64,000 nt of DNA. Source: an uncultured Corynebacterium sp. (GTDB lineage: Bacteria; Actinomycetota; Actinomycetes; Mycobacteriales; Mycobacteriaceae). Shown here piece after piece: positions 1-7,549 of the stretch. A program made the translations under genes and the position numbers. Below the pieces are notes generated by a model, which ran no database searches, was not told where the DNA came from, and saw only the letters and a list, made by a program, of their open reading frames with translations. Where the stretch lies: contig NZ_CAMQAZ010000012.1 of the NCBI RefSeq assembly GCF_946998835.1, positions 6,576 through 70,575 of the forward strand. Direction: 5' to 3'. Position 1 is the stretch's first letter. Each line of letters starts with the position of its first letter.

Positions 1-646
1 CCAATTTGACGTTGTTGATTCCGAGATTGTTCTCGAGGCACCTATCCTCGCGGTTCGCCGCGACCAGGTGCGAATGCCGGGCGGGAAGGTGTCCGCCCGC
101 GAGATCGTGGAGCATTTTGGCGCTGTCGCGATTGTTGCCGCAGATGAGAATAACCGTCTCTACCTGCTGAATCAGTGGCGGCAGGCGGCGGGGCGGCGCC
201 TGGTGGAACTCCCCGCTGGGCTTCTCGATGTCGCGGACGAAGACCCGCTGGAGGCCGCTAAGCGCGAGCTGGTTGAGGAAGCCGGGCTGGAGGCCGAGTC
301 CTGGTCCCTGCTTACCGATATGTTCAGCTCGCCCGGTTTCGCAGAGGAAGCGGTGCGGATCTACCTGGCCAGGGGGCTCCGTGCCGTCGATAAGCCGGAA
401 GCCCACGATGAGGAAGCAGACATGACTGCGTCGTGGGTTCCGGTCGAGGATGCGGTGGCGATGGCGATGGGCGGCGAGATTTCCAACGGCATCGCGCTGT
501 CGGGTGTGCTGTTGGCGGGGCAGGTGCTGCTGCATGGTGCCACGCCGCGCGCGGTCGCGGAGCCGTTTACGATTCGGCCGACAGCTCTGGCAAAACGCCG
601 GACGCAGCAGCTCGGCGTCGGAGCGGACCTGAAACGCATCCGATGA
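1..646 (+). CDS. NUDIX hydrolase, ADP-ribose pyrophosphatase-like (5' end cut)
   Basis: The frame is open from base 2, so the start lies before the window. The visible 214 residues fit the ADP-ribose/nucleoside-diphosphate hydrolase branch of the Nudix family. The Nudix box is intact: a Gly-Leu-Leu-Asp stretch followed by KRELVEEAGLE, at about visible residues 72-95, which supplies the acidic residues that hold Mg2+. These enzymes hydrolyse X-linked nucleoside diphosphates such as ADP-ribose. The stop TGA overlaps the xerD start codon in an ATGA junction, so the two genes are translationally coupled. A NUDIX-xerD-parA-scpA-scpB order is common in mycolic-acid actinomycetes. The exact substrate cannot be read from the sequence. 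Confidence 0.9.
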   Translation, partial: QFDVVDSEIVLEAPILAVRRDQVRMPGGKVSAREIVEHFGAVAIVAADENNRLYLLNQWRQAAGRRLVELPAGLLDVADEDPLEAAKRELVEEAGLEAESWSLLTDMFSSPGFAEEAVRIYLARGLRAVDKPEAHDEEADMTASWVPVEDAVAMAMGGEISNGIALSGVLLAGQVLLHGATPRAVAEPFTIRPTALAKRRTQQLGVGADLKRIR

Positions 647-1581
647 GTTCAATTGATCCGCTTGTCGACGCCTTCGTGACCTACCTCGCGGTGGAAAAGG
701 GCCTGTCGGCTAATACCCTCGCCAGTTATCGGCGCGACTTGGAGAAGTACCGCACCTATCTGCGGGGCATTGGGCGCAAGGAATTGGCGCAGGTCACTGA
801 GCAGGATGTGACAGAATTCCTGGCGTATCTGGCGCGGGGAGATAAGTCGGCGGGCAGGCCGGCGCTGGCCCCAACCTCGGTGACGCGGGCGCTCTCGGCG
901 GTGCGGACCTTCCACAAGTTTGCGGTGGGTGAGGGGGCGTTGGAGGTGGATGTCGCCAAGCGGGTGGCGCCGCCGAAGCAGCCTTCGCGGTATCCGAAGG
1001 CACTCAGCATTGATGAGGTCACCCGGCTGATCGAGTCCATCCCCGACGACGACACCGCAGACGTGACCGATCTGCGCAACCGTGCACTGGTGGAGTTTCT
1101 GTACTCGACAGGTGCGCGAGTGTCCGAGGTCACCGGCCTGGATATCGATGACGTGGACCGCGAAAAGAACCTCGTGCTGCTGCGAGGCAAGGGCGGCAAG
1201 GAGCGCATTGTGCCAGTGGGCTCGCCGGCCATGGTTGCGCTCGATGCGTGGCTGACACGCGGGCGGCCGAGCTGGGTGCGGTCAAACTCCGGACCGGCGC
1301 TGTTTATCAACTCGCTGGGACGCAGGCTGTCGCGACAGTCGGCCGGAAATACGCTGGCGGAGCTGGGGGAGCGCGCCGGGCTGAGCGTGAAAATTTCCCC
1401 GCACACCCTGCGCCACAGTTTCGGCACACACCTCATTGAAGGTGGTGCCGATGTGCGCGTGGTCCAAGAGCTGCTCGGGCACGCCTCCGTGACGACGACC
1501 CAGATCTACACCATGATCACCGCGGAGAATATGCGACGAGTCTGGGCAGGGGCTCACCCGCGGGCGGAATACTCGCGGTAA
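643..1581 (+). CDS. xerD: Site-specific tyrosine recombinase XerD
   Basis: 312 aa, normal XerD length. It resolves chromosome dimers at dif together with XerC. An N-terminal SAM-like core-binding domain (residues 1-95) precedes the catalytic domain. The catalytic set is complete: R159 (GARVSEVTG), Lys in the GKGGKER hairpin near 183, H254 and R257 in HTLRHSFG, H280 in LLGHAS, and nucleophile Y289 in TQIYT. The ATG at 643 is chosen because it overlaps the upstream stop (ATGA) and gives the canonical N-terminus; longer in-frame versions run through the NUDIX gene in another frame. The stop codon lies inside the first unit of a 39-bp repeat array. Confidence 0.97.
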   Translation: MSSIDPLVDAFVTYLAVEKGLSANTLASYRRDLEKYRTYLRGIGRKELAQVTEQDVTEFLAYLARGDKSAGRPALAPTSVTRALSAVRTFHKFAVGEGALEVDVAKRVAPPKQPSRYPKALSIDEVTRLIESIPDDDTADVTDLRNRALVEFLYSTGARVSEVTGLDIDDVDREKNLVLLRGKGGKERIVPVGSPAMVALDAWLTRGRPSWVRSNSGPALFINSLGRRLSRQSAGNTLAELGERAGLSVKISPHTLRHSFGTHLIEGGADVRVVQELLGHASVTTTQIYTMITAENMRRVWAGAHPRAEYSR

Positions 1582-1662
1582 TATGCGGCGGTAATACGCG
1601 GTGCTAGTAGGCGGCGGTAATATGTAGCGGTAATACGTGGCATTAGGCCGTGGCGGTAATAT
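1575..1662 (+). repeat. 39-bp higher-order tandem repeat carrying five GCGGTAATAY decamers
   Basis: The decamer GCGGTAATAT or GCGGTAATAC occurs at 1575, 1588, 1614, 1627 and 1653, with start-to-start spacings of 13, 26, 13 and 26. This resolves into a 39-bp unit (1575-1613, 1614-1652) plus the start of a third. The array begins over the xerD stop codon and ends about 50 bp before the parA-like start, filling the intergenic gap. It does not match the DnaA-box consensus. It could be an operator array, a partition-type site or only a slippage product. Confidence 0.85.
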
Positions 1663-1711
1663 TATGGCGCAGTAGAATTGATGAGAAATCTTCAAGGAAG
1701 AGGGATTGACT

Positions 1712-2587
1712 GTGGCTGAAGAAGGGTTGTTTGAGGCCGATCGAGTTGAACTCGGTCTCACCGGTCGTCCGGTGCGCGAGCTGCCGGAACCCGCACCCCT
1801 GACCAGTCACGGCCCCGCGGTCATCCTGGCAATGTGTAACCAGAAGGGCGGCGTGGGCAAGACCACCTCGACCATTAACCTGGGTGCGGCACTGGCGGAG
1901 TTCGGACGTAAAGTCCTGCTCGTTGACTTAGATCCACAAGGTGCACTATCTGCTGGTCTCGGTGTCCCGCACGAGGAATTGGACCTGACCGTCTACAACC
2001 TCATCGTCGACGACACCACCGATGTCCGCGATGCCATCCACCATACCAAGGTCTCCGGCCTGGACCTCGTCCCGGCCAACATCGATCTGTCGGCGGCAGA
2101 GATTCAGCTTGTCAACGAAGTCGGCCGCGAACAGGCCCTCGGCCGCGCGCTGCGCCCAGTGATGAATGACTACGACTTCATCATCATTGACTGCCAGCCG
2201 TCGCTGGGCCTGCTGACCGTCAATGCGCTGACCATCGCCGAGGGCGTCATCATCCCAATGGTGGCCGAATACTTCTCCCTGCGCGGTCTGGCGCTGCTTA
2301 CCGACACGGTGGCCAAGGTTCGCGACCGCCTGAACTTCAACCTGGAAGTCTCCGGCATCCTGGTCACCATGTTCGACCGCCGGACTCGCCACGCCAAGGA
2401 AGTCATGGAACGCCTCATCGAGGTCTTCGGTGACAAGGTCTTCGACACGGTCATCACCCGTACCGTCCGCTTTCCGGAAACCTCCGTCGCCGGTGAGCCC
2501 ATCACCACCTGGGCGCCAAACACCCCAGCTGCGGCACAGTACCGCAACCTGGCCCGCGAGGTCATCGAGCGCAAAGGCCGCAAATAA
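1712..2587 (+). CDS. ParA/Soj-family ATPase
   Basis: About 291 aa. Deviant Walker A KGGVGKTT near residue 45, the DLDPQG switch and a DCQPSLG Walker B-like segment mark a ParA/MinD P-loop ATPase. Such proteins dimerise on ATP, bind DNA non-specifically and drive segregation. No parB follows; instead the gene lies 3 nt before scpA, an arrangement seen in many actinobacteria where this is an accessory ParA rather than the origin-proximal one. GTG 1712 is chosen because the AGGAAGAGGG ribosome site (1696-1704) is 7 nt away; TTG at 1706 would abut it. A repeat array sits directly upstream and could be its operator (inference). Confidence 0.9.
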   Translation: MAEEGLFEADRVELGLTGRPVRELPEPAPLTSHGPAVILAMCNQKGGVGKTTSTINLGAALAEFGRKVLLVDLDPQGALSAGLGVPHEELDLTVYNLIVDDTTDVRDAIHHTKVSGLDLVPANIDLSAAEIQLVNEVGREQALGRALRPVMNDYDFIIIDCQPSLGLLTVNALTIAEGVIIPMVAEYFSLRGLALLTDTVAKVRDRLNFNLEVSGILVTMFDRRTRHAKEVMERLIEVFGDKVFDTVITRTVRFPETSVAGEPITTWAPNTPAAAQYRNLAREVIERKGRK

Positions 2588-2590
2588 TAG

Positions 2591-3433
2591 GTGACTTCCC
2601 CGGATAGTTACACTCCCGAACCGTCGTCAAGCGAGGGCGTGCAGGAAGAGATTACGGGCTTCCGCGTCGCGCTCGCGAACTTCAACGGGCCCTTCGACCT
2701 GCTGTTGCAGCTGATTAGCAGCAAAAAAATGGACGTCACCGAGGTCGCGCTGGCGGCGGTCACAGACGAGTTTATTTCGTACACGCGCAGCCTTGATGCG
2801 GTTAGCGACCTCGACGAGATTACTGAATTCCTCGTCGTGGCAGCGACGCTGCTCGACCTCAAAACCGCACGGCTTCTGCCGCGTGGCGACGTCGACAGCG
2901 AAGAAGACCTCGAACTGCTAGAAGCGCGCGACCTGCTGTTCGCCCGACTGCTGCAGTACCAGGCCTACGGCAAGGTGGCCGACCAATTCGAAGAGTGGCA
3001 AAAGACCGCGCCGCGGCGCTATCCGCGGGCCGTGGGGCCCGATAAGCAATTCGAGGAACTACTGCCGCCCGTGCGCCTGGGCATGACGCTCGGGGAGTTT
3101 GCCGAGTTTGCGGCCGTCGTGATGCGGCCGAAGCCACCAGAGGAAGTCGGTGTGGGGCACATCCACGGCGTGCCCGTGTCCGTGCCGGAACAGGCGGGCA
3201 AGATTCTGGACTCGCTGCGGTTGGCAGGTGAGGGGACCTGGCTGACCTTTACGCAGCTGACATCGGAGTGTCGCGTGTCGATGGAAGTCGTCGGGCGGTT
3301 CCTGGCGCTGCTGGAGCTCTACCGCGCCCAGGCGATCGGTGTGGAGCAGGAAGAGGCGCTGGAGGAAATCCACGTGGCGTGGACCGGGCTGGACGTGGAC
3401 CCGGCCGTCGTGGCGGCGGCGAACTGGGAGTAG
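2591..3433 (+). CDS. scpA: Segregation and condensation protein A
   Basis: 280 aa kleisin subunit of the SMC-ScpAB complex, which bridges the SMC heads and compacts and segregates the nucleoid. The N-terminal helical SMC-neck-binding region has the typical FNGPFDLLLQLI and KKMDVTEVAL segments (about residues 30-55). The C-terminal winged helix (about 210-260, around SMEVVGRFLALLELY) closes the head. The GTG start at 2591 is 3 nt after the parA-like stop, so the genes are co-transcribed and probably coupled. scpB follows after 100 bp. Confidence 0.95.
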   Translation: MTSPDSYTPEPSSSEGVQEEITGFRVALANFNGPFDLLLQLISSKKMDVTEVALAAVTDEFISYTRSLDAVSDLDEITEFLVVAATLLDLKTARLLPRGDVDSEEDLELLEARDLLFARLLQYQAYGKVADQFEEWQKTAPRRYPRAVGPDKQFEELLPPVRLGMTLGEFAEFAAVVMRPKPPEEVGVGHIHGVPVSVPEQAGKILDSLRLAGEGTWLTFTQLTSECRVSMEVVGRFLALLELYRAQAIGVEQEEALEEIHVAWTGLDVDPAVVAAANWE

Positions 3434-3478
3434 ATGGCTGGTGGTCTGTGCTGGCTGTTGGGCTCGGGCGGGCGTGCC

Positions 3479-3506
3479 AATTAGCGCCCGGTCGATTAGC
3501 GCCCGG
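3479..3506 (+). repeat. Short direct repeat upstream of scpB
   Basis: Two copies of ATTAGCGCCCGG separated by 3 bp lie just before the scpB ribosome-binding region, 45 bp after the scpA stop. No function is evident; it resembles the other small duplications in intergenic spacers of this window. Confidence 0.5.
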
Positions 3507-3533
3507 CGCGGGAGGTTGCGTAATCTGACGCGC

Positions 3534-4148
3534 ATGAGCGAAACCAGTTCCGCACCATCCGAGCACGCTACGGAGTCCGCGCCTGCTTCTTCGGCGCAGT
3601 TGCCGCCCATTGACCCGTTGCGAGCGGGCGTGGAGTCAATCCTGCTCGTGGTCGATACGCCGGTGGCGGCAGAGGATATGGCGCGTGCGCTGGATGTTTC
3701 CGCAAGTGATGTCCGTGACGTGCTTCGCGAGATTGAGTACGAATACCGTGCACGTCGCAGCGGCATTGAGCTGCGGGAGACGGATGAGGGCTGGCGCTTC
3801 TACACGGCTCCCGCGCACGCTAGCGCGGTGGAGCGATTTTTGCTGGATGGCTCGCAGTCGAAGCTCTCACGTGCAGCTATGGAGACACTGGCAGTGGTGG
3901 CTTACCGACAGCCGGCCACGCGTGCCCAGGTCTCCGGTGTGCGCGGTGTCAATGTCGATGGTGTGATGCGCACGCTGGTCGCGCGCGGGCTGATTGCCGA
4001 GTCGGGAGAGGACCCGGCAACCGGTGCGCATTTGTACGTTACGACGACGCTGTTCCTGGAGCTTTTGGGGATAGATTCGCTGGACCAGCTGCCTGACTTG
4101 GCTCCGCTGCTGCCTGAGGTCGACTTGATCGACGAGCCGCTGGACTAG
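3534..4148 (+). CDS. scpB: Segregation and condensation protein B
   Basis: 204 aa. Two tandem winged-helix domains are visible: one around residues 25-100 (VESILLVVDTPVAAEDMARAL) and one around 105-185 (LAVVAYRQPATRAQ, SGVRGVNVDGVMRTL). ScpB dimers bind the central part of ScpA and regulate SMC ATPase cycling. ATG 3534 gives the expected N-terminus, but the GGAGG at 3511-3515 is about 18 nt away, longer than usual; in-frame CTG 3525 or TTG 3516 lie nearer, so the start is less certain than the gene. The run of eight G shortly after the stop is unusual. Confidence 0.93.
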   Translation: MSETSSAPSEHATESAPASSAQLPPIDPLRAGVESILLVVDTPVAAEDMARALDVSASDVRDVLREIEYEYRARRSGIELRETDEGWRFYTAPAHASAVERFLLDGSQSKLSRAAMETLAVVAYRQPATRAQVSGVRGVNVDGVMRTLVARGLIAESGEDPATGAHLYVTTTLFLELLGIDSLDQLPDLAPLLPEVDLIDEPLD

Positions 4149-4248
4149 GTGGGGCCTTAGCGGGGGGGGATAGGCGTGGCGTGGCGGGCGTGGTGGGGTA
4201 TAGCGGGCCTTACTCCGGTATTGTGGATTCACTTCACGGTTATTGATT

Positions 4249-4321
4249 CACTTCACGACATGGGTGTCACTTCATGCCACCTCCACAGCTGGCACGAGGT
4301 GCCATAGGTGTCGTGAAGTCG
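4249..4321 (+). repeat. 73-bp hairpin-forming repeat, copy 1
   Basis: Nearly identical to 5823-5895 in the same orientation; the two bracket the nuclease-like gene. The outer stem is ACTTCACGACA (4250-4260) with TGTCGTGAAGT (4310-4320). An inner stem pairs GTCACTTC with GAGGTGCC by mixed Watson-Crick and wobble pairs. The central CCACCTCCACAGCTG is shared by both copies. In copy 2 the inner stem is perfect (GTCACCTC/GAGGTGAC), so differences between copies largely keep pairing. Confidence 0.85.
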
Positions 4322-4394
4322 CGTTTAGGGGCTGCTCACTGCCGCTCGCTGCGCACTGCGGGTCTTTGCACCCCTGCTGCGCTCACCGCACGCC

Positions 4395-4431
4395 CTGTGG
4401 ATAACTCCCGAAAACTGCAAACTATCCACAG
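4395..4431. repeat. Inverted pair of DnaA-box-like 9-mers
   Basis: CTGTGGATA (4395-4403) and TATCCACAG (4423-4431) are perfect inverted repeats 19 bp apart. The left arm with its next base contains TGTGGATAA, the exact complement of the DnaA box TTATCCACA; the right arm contains CTATCCACA, one mismatch away. There is no other sign of a replication origin here. It could be a regulatory DnaA site, a protein-binding palindrome for the downstream gene, or part of a mobile cassette. Confidence 0.7.
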
Positions 4432-4575
4432 CCAGCGCCAAATCGACGCCTCCTGAGCCTCCGTGTGAGCCCAAAAATGAGAACGTAGCTCTCACAAACA
4501 CTCACGCAACCGCAGCGCAAACAACGCCGCACACCCACCAACCAGCAATTTCATGGACCTCAGGAGCGCAATCCG

Positions 4576-5709
4576 ATGCCGCAGTGGATCTACGACGCCG
4601 ACGACATCATCCGAACCGGCCAGCAGCGCGAGTGTGCCCGCCCCAGCACATTCGCAATTTCCCGAATCGGCCAGCACTCCGACCGAGATCTCCACCAGCG
4701 GGTCAAACCCGGCAGCCTCTTGCGGCTCGCACACGGCGCGTACGTGCCAGTCGACAGGTGGCTCAGCCTAAACAGCACCGAACGTTACGTCCTGGAAATC
4801 AAAGCGCTCATCCATCGCGGCACCGCCACCGTAATCACCCGTGATGCCGCCGCCGCTCTCCACGGTTTACCTCTACTCACCAATGGCACTCCCATCGCAA
4901 TAGCCAACTCCGGTCGCACGCGCGGGCAATCGCGAAGCACACCGAATGGCCCGTACCAGCCGCACAAACGCCTCCTCCGCGTCTCCGGCCGGATTCTCCC
5001 CGAGGACATTGTCGAAGTCGATGGCCGCCTTATCACCGATATCCCAAAGTCTGTCATCGACGTCTGCCGTTCCCGCACCCCGCACAATGCACTAGTGCTT
5101 GCCGACGCCGCCCTCCTGCGCCACACCGATACCGAGGAACTGTTGGCCACGTTGAACGCGTATCCCCGTTCTCCGGGAAATGCCCAGGCCAGAAGGTTGT
5201 TGAGGCAAGCGACAGCGTTGTCGGAGAGTATTGGTGAATCGCTTACTAAAGGGGCAATCGTTCAGGCGGGCATAGCCGCCGTCGATGATTCTCGGGCCCC
5301 GTTGCTTCAGCAGGTGTCCTTTCGGGATGAGCGTGGCTTCATCGCGCGTGTGGACTTCTACCTCCCCGAACTTGGTCTGGTCGTCGAGTTTGATGGCCGT
5401 ATGAAATACACCGACGGCGGGGTTGCGGACACGCAGGTGGCAATCGCAAAGGAGCTGGAGCGCGAAAAGCGCCTGAAGAATCTCGGGCTGAATGTCATCC
5501 GAATCGTTTGGTCACAGCTTTTCGACGGCTCCGCCGTAGCCACTTTGCGGCAAGTGGCCGCGGAAATCCGGCGTCATCTAGCAAATGGAGGCAGTTGCTA
5601 TCGAGGTAACTACGCCTTCGCTCGGCCGCCCATCACGATTACAGGAAAGGCGGCCGAGCTGGCTATGCGTCGCCGGCGAGTGTGGAGCCAAGCGGGGCGG
5701 CTGTACTAG
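4576..5709 (+). CDS. AbiEi-like / DUF559 PD-(D/E)XK nuclease-like protein
   Basis: 377 aa. The N-terminal part (about 20-190) resembles the winged-helix/AbiEi-type antitoxin region found in actinobacterial proteins of this architecture (SLLRLAHGAYVP, TRDAAAALHGLPL). The C-terminal part (about 215-335) is a DUF559-like, Vsr-related fold with candidate catalytic residues E221, D260 (ARVDFYLPE), E271 (LVVEFDGR) and K277, then an ELEREKRLKNLG helix and a VIRIVW strand. The start is set by AGGAG 9 nt upstream of ATG 4576. No partner toxin gene is adjacent. The gene sits alone between two 73-bp repeats inside a normally compact scpB-rluB locus, suggesting acquisition as a unit. A role in DNA repair, defence or element mobility is inference. 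Confidence 0.75.
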   Translation: MPQWIYDADDIIRTGQQRECARPSTFAISRIGQHSDRDLHQRVKPGSLLRLAHGAYVPVDRWLSLNSTERYVLEIKALIHRGTATVITRDAAAALHGLPLLTNGTPIAIANSGRTRGQSRSTPNGPYQPHKRLLRVSGRILPEDIVEVDGRLITDIPKSVIDVCRSRTPHNALVLADAALLRHTDTEELLATLNAYPRSPGNAQARRLLRQATALSESIGESLTKGAIVQAGIAAVDDSRAPLLQQVSFRDERGFIARVDFYLPELGLVVEFDGRMKYTDGGVADTQVAIAKELEREKRLKNLGLNVIRIVWSQLFDGSAVATLRQVAAEIRRHLANGGSCYRGNYAFARPPITITGKAAELAMRRRRVWSQAGRLY

Positions 5710-5822
5710 CTCCTGTCCCGCTTGCCGCTGGCGCTGACGCTGACGCTGCCGCTGCCGGCCCCTCCCGCTTCCTGCTTCCGCTCTCGCTCCCCGCGCCCGC
5801 TGTCATCCGCAGGCCAATTCTC

Positions 5823-5895
5823 CACTTCACGACACCCATGTCACCTCATGCCACCTCCACAGCTGCCACGAGGTGACGTAGCTGTCGTAAAGTCG
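5823..5895 (+). repeat. 73-bp hairpin-forming repeat, copy 2
   Basis: Same orientation as copy 1 at 4249-4321. Outer arms ACTTCACGACA and TGTCGTAAAGT (one mismatch) enclose a perfect inner stem GTCACCTC/GAGGTGAC and the shared centre ATGCCACCTCCACAGCTG. It lies 113 bp after the stop of the nuclease-like gene. Confidence 0.85.
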
Positions 5896-5900
5896 CCGAA

Positions 5901-5967
5901 GCTCGCTGAGGGGCGCCGAGGCTCGCCGGGCTCGCTGAGGGGCGCCGAGGCTCGCCGGGCTCGCTGG
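5901..5967 (+). repeat. 29-bp tandem repeat (2.3 copies)
   Basis: A 29-bp unit starting GCTCGCTGAGGGGCGCC is present at 5901-5929 and 5930-5958 without mismatch, followed by a 9-bp partial third copy. It lies between repeat copy 2 and the bioA operator. Perfect identity implies recent duplication. Confidence 0.85.
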
Positions 5968-6019
5968 AAGCCCCTAGGAAGTCCTAGCCAAGCACCGACT
6001 CAGTCCCAAACACCAACCC

Positions 6020-6067
6020 CGAACGGTGTTCAAGTCTGGCGCTGTACAGGTACTATGCTTGAGTATC
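6020..6067 (+). promoter_or_regulatory. BioQ-like operator and leaderless bioA promoter
   Basis: CGAAC-GGT-GTTCA (6020-6032) matches the palindromic GAAC-N3-GTT(A/C) layout of the corynebacterial biotin repressor BioQ. It overlaps a -35-like TTCAAG (6029-6034); after 16 bp comes TACTAT (6051-6056), a good -10. The bioA ATG at 6068 follows only 11 bp after the -10 and has no ribosome-binding site, so the mRNA is probably leaderless or nearly so. Operator identity is inferred from the motif. Confidence 0.6.
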
Positions 6068-7450
6068 ATGACAGCCTCGGAAACCACCCCGCCGCAAACC
6101 CAGCAGCACGCCCAGCCACCTTCACAAGCGGCAACCCAGTCGCCCACACAGCCGCCTGCACCAGCATCTGCCGCCGACCTCGCAGGCTTCGACGCCGACC
6201 ACATCTGGCACCCATACGGCCCCATCCCGTCACCGGTCGCGCCCAAACTGGTCGAATCCGCAGAGGGCGTCTACCTCCACCTGGCTGACGGCCGCACCCT
6301 CATCGACGGCATGAGCAGCTGGTGGGCCGCCTGCCACGGCCACTCGCACCCGAAGCTGGTCGCAGCTGCGAAGAAGCAGGCCACCACGATGTCGCACGTC
6401 ATGTTCGGCGGCCTCACACACCGCCCGGCCATTGAACTGACGGAGAAGCTCTTGAAGCTCGCGGGCCCCGGCTTCGATGCCATCTTCTACTCGGACTCGG
6501 GCTCGGTCTCCGTGGAGGTCGCCATCAAAATGGCGTTGCAGTATCAGCAGGCCAAAGGCCATCCCGAGCGCACCCGCCTGGCCACCTGGCGCGGTGGCTA
6601 TCACGGCGACACCCGCGCGCCCATGACCGTCTGCGACCCCGAGGGCGGCATGCATTCGCTGTGGACGGGGCAGTGGACTCCGCAGGTCTTTGCCGACAAA
6701 CCACCCGTCCGCGGCGCAACCGAAGAGGAACGCGCACGCTATCTCGCGCACTTCGATTCGCTTATCGACGACTCCGTCGCCGGCATCATCATTGAACCGG
6801 TAGTCCAAGGCGCTGGTGGCATGCGGTTCCATGACCACGAGCTGCTTGTGGGACTCCGGAAGCTGTGTGACAAGCATGGGATTCTTCTCATCGCGGATGA
6901 GATTGCCACCGGCTTCGGCCGTGCTGGGGACCTCTTCACGACGCAGGCGGCCGGGATTGTGCCGGACATTATGTGTGTCGGTAAGGCGCTGACCGGTGGC
7001 TTTATGAGCTTCGCAGCCACCCTCACGACCGCCGACGTGGCCCGCACCATTTCCAGTGGCGCAGGCGGAGGCATCATGCACGGCCCCACCTTCATGGGCA
7101 ACCCCTTGGCCTGTGCGGTGGCGTGTGCGCAGCTCGACCTGATTGCAGAAGAGCAGTGGCGTGAGGATGTCCCGCGCATCGAGTCCCGACTCCGCAACCA
7201 GCTCCAGCCCCTAGCCAGCAGCGATGCCGTAGCCGATGTTCGTGTTCTCGGCGCTATCGGTGTCGTGGAGATGCAGCGCCCGGTGGACATGGGGCTGGCC
7301 ACCACAGCGGCTGTTGATGCCGGGGTGTGGCTGCGGCCATTCGGCAAGTTGGTCTACACGATGCCTCCGTACATCAGCACCGATTACGAGGTCGACCGCA
7401 TCTGCGAGGCCATCGCTGCCGTCGTTGCGGCGGAGGAAAAACGTAGGTAA
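6068..7450 (+). CDS. bioA: Adenosylmethionine-8-amino-7-oxononanoate aminotransferase
   Basis: 460 aa class-III PLP aminotransferase. It transfers the amino group of S-adenosylmethionine to KAPA, giving DAPA in biotin synthesis. The segment DHIWHPYGP near residue 42 is characteristic of BioA. PLP-site features include DEIATGFGRAG and the Schiff-base lysine in CVGKALTGGF (K306). The Gln/Pro/Thr-rich N-terminus (residues 5-38) is longer than usual. ATG 6068 is chosen because the upstream alternative at 6026 would start inside the operator. bioD follows after 99 bp. Confidence 0.95.
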   Translation: MTASETTPPQTQQHAQPPSQAATQSPTQPPAPASAADLAGFDADHIWHPYGPIPSPVAPKLVESAEGVYLHLADGRTLIDGMSSWWAACHGHSHPKLVAAAKKQATTMSHVMFGGLTHRPAIELTEKLLKLAGPGFDAIFYSDSGSVSVEVAIKMALQYQQAKGHPERTRLATWRGGYHGDTRAPMTVCDPEGGMHSLWTGQWTPQVFADKPPVRGATEEERARYLAHFDSLIDDSVAGIIIEPVVQGAGGMRFHDHELLVGLRKLCDKHGILLIADEIATGFGRAGDLFTTQAAGIVPDIMCVGKALTGGFMSFAATLTTADVARTISSGAGGGIMHGPTFMGNPLACAVACAQLDLIAEEQWREDVPRIESRLRNQLQPLASSDAVADVRVLGAIGVVEMQRPVDMGLATTAAVDAGVWLRPFGKLVYTMPPYISTDYEVDRICEAIAAVVAAEEKRR

Positions 7451-7484
7451 CGCTGCGGAGCAGAGCAACGCTGCGGAGCAGAGC
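7449..7484 (+). repeat. 18-bp tandem duplication starting at the bioA stop
   Basis: AACGCTGCGGAGCAGAGC is repeated perfectly at 7449-7466 and 7467-7484. The first copy begins on the last two bases of the bioA stop codon TAA. Confidence 0.9.
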
Positions 7485-7549
7485 AACACAACAAGCACAC
7501 CACCACAGCCCACACACCACCACAACGACCAAAAGGAGCACCAACCACC

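Larger units (their letters stand above)
4149..4575. other. Gene-free stretch between scpB and the nuclease-like gene
   Basis: 427 bp without a convincing gene. In order it holds a G-rich tract with eight consecutive G (4162-4169), a 13-bp direct repeat GATTCACTTCACG at 4226 and 4245, copy 1 of a 73-bp hairpin repeat (4249-4321), a GC-rich segment, and an inverted pair of DnaA-box-like sequences (4395-4431). AGGAG at 4562-4566 is the ribosome site of the next gene. Confidence 0.8.
5710..6067. other. Gene-free stretch between the nuclease-like gene and bioA
   Basis: 358 bp with no supported gene. It contains low-complexity CTGACG/CTGCCG-type sequence (5725-5760), copy 2 of the 73-bp repeat (5823-5895), a 29-bp tandem repeat (5901-5967), a BioQ-like operator (6020-6032) and the bioA promoter. 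Confidence 0.8.

Noticed and set aside
4151..4199. G-quadruplex after scpB
   Set aside because: Only three adequate G-runs fall within normal loop distances; the fourth is too far, so the canonical motif is not met.
6021..6031. LexA (SOS) box at GAACGGTGTTC
   Set aside because: The actinobacterial SOS box needs a 4-bp spacer between GAAC and GTTC; here it is 3 bp, which fits BioQ instead.
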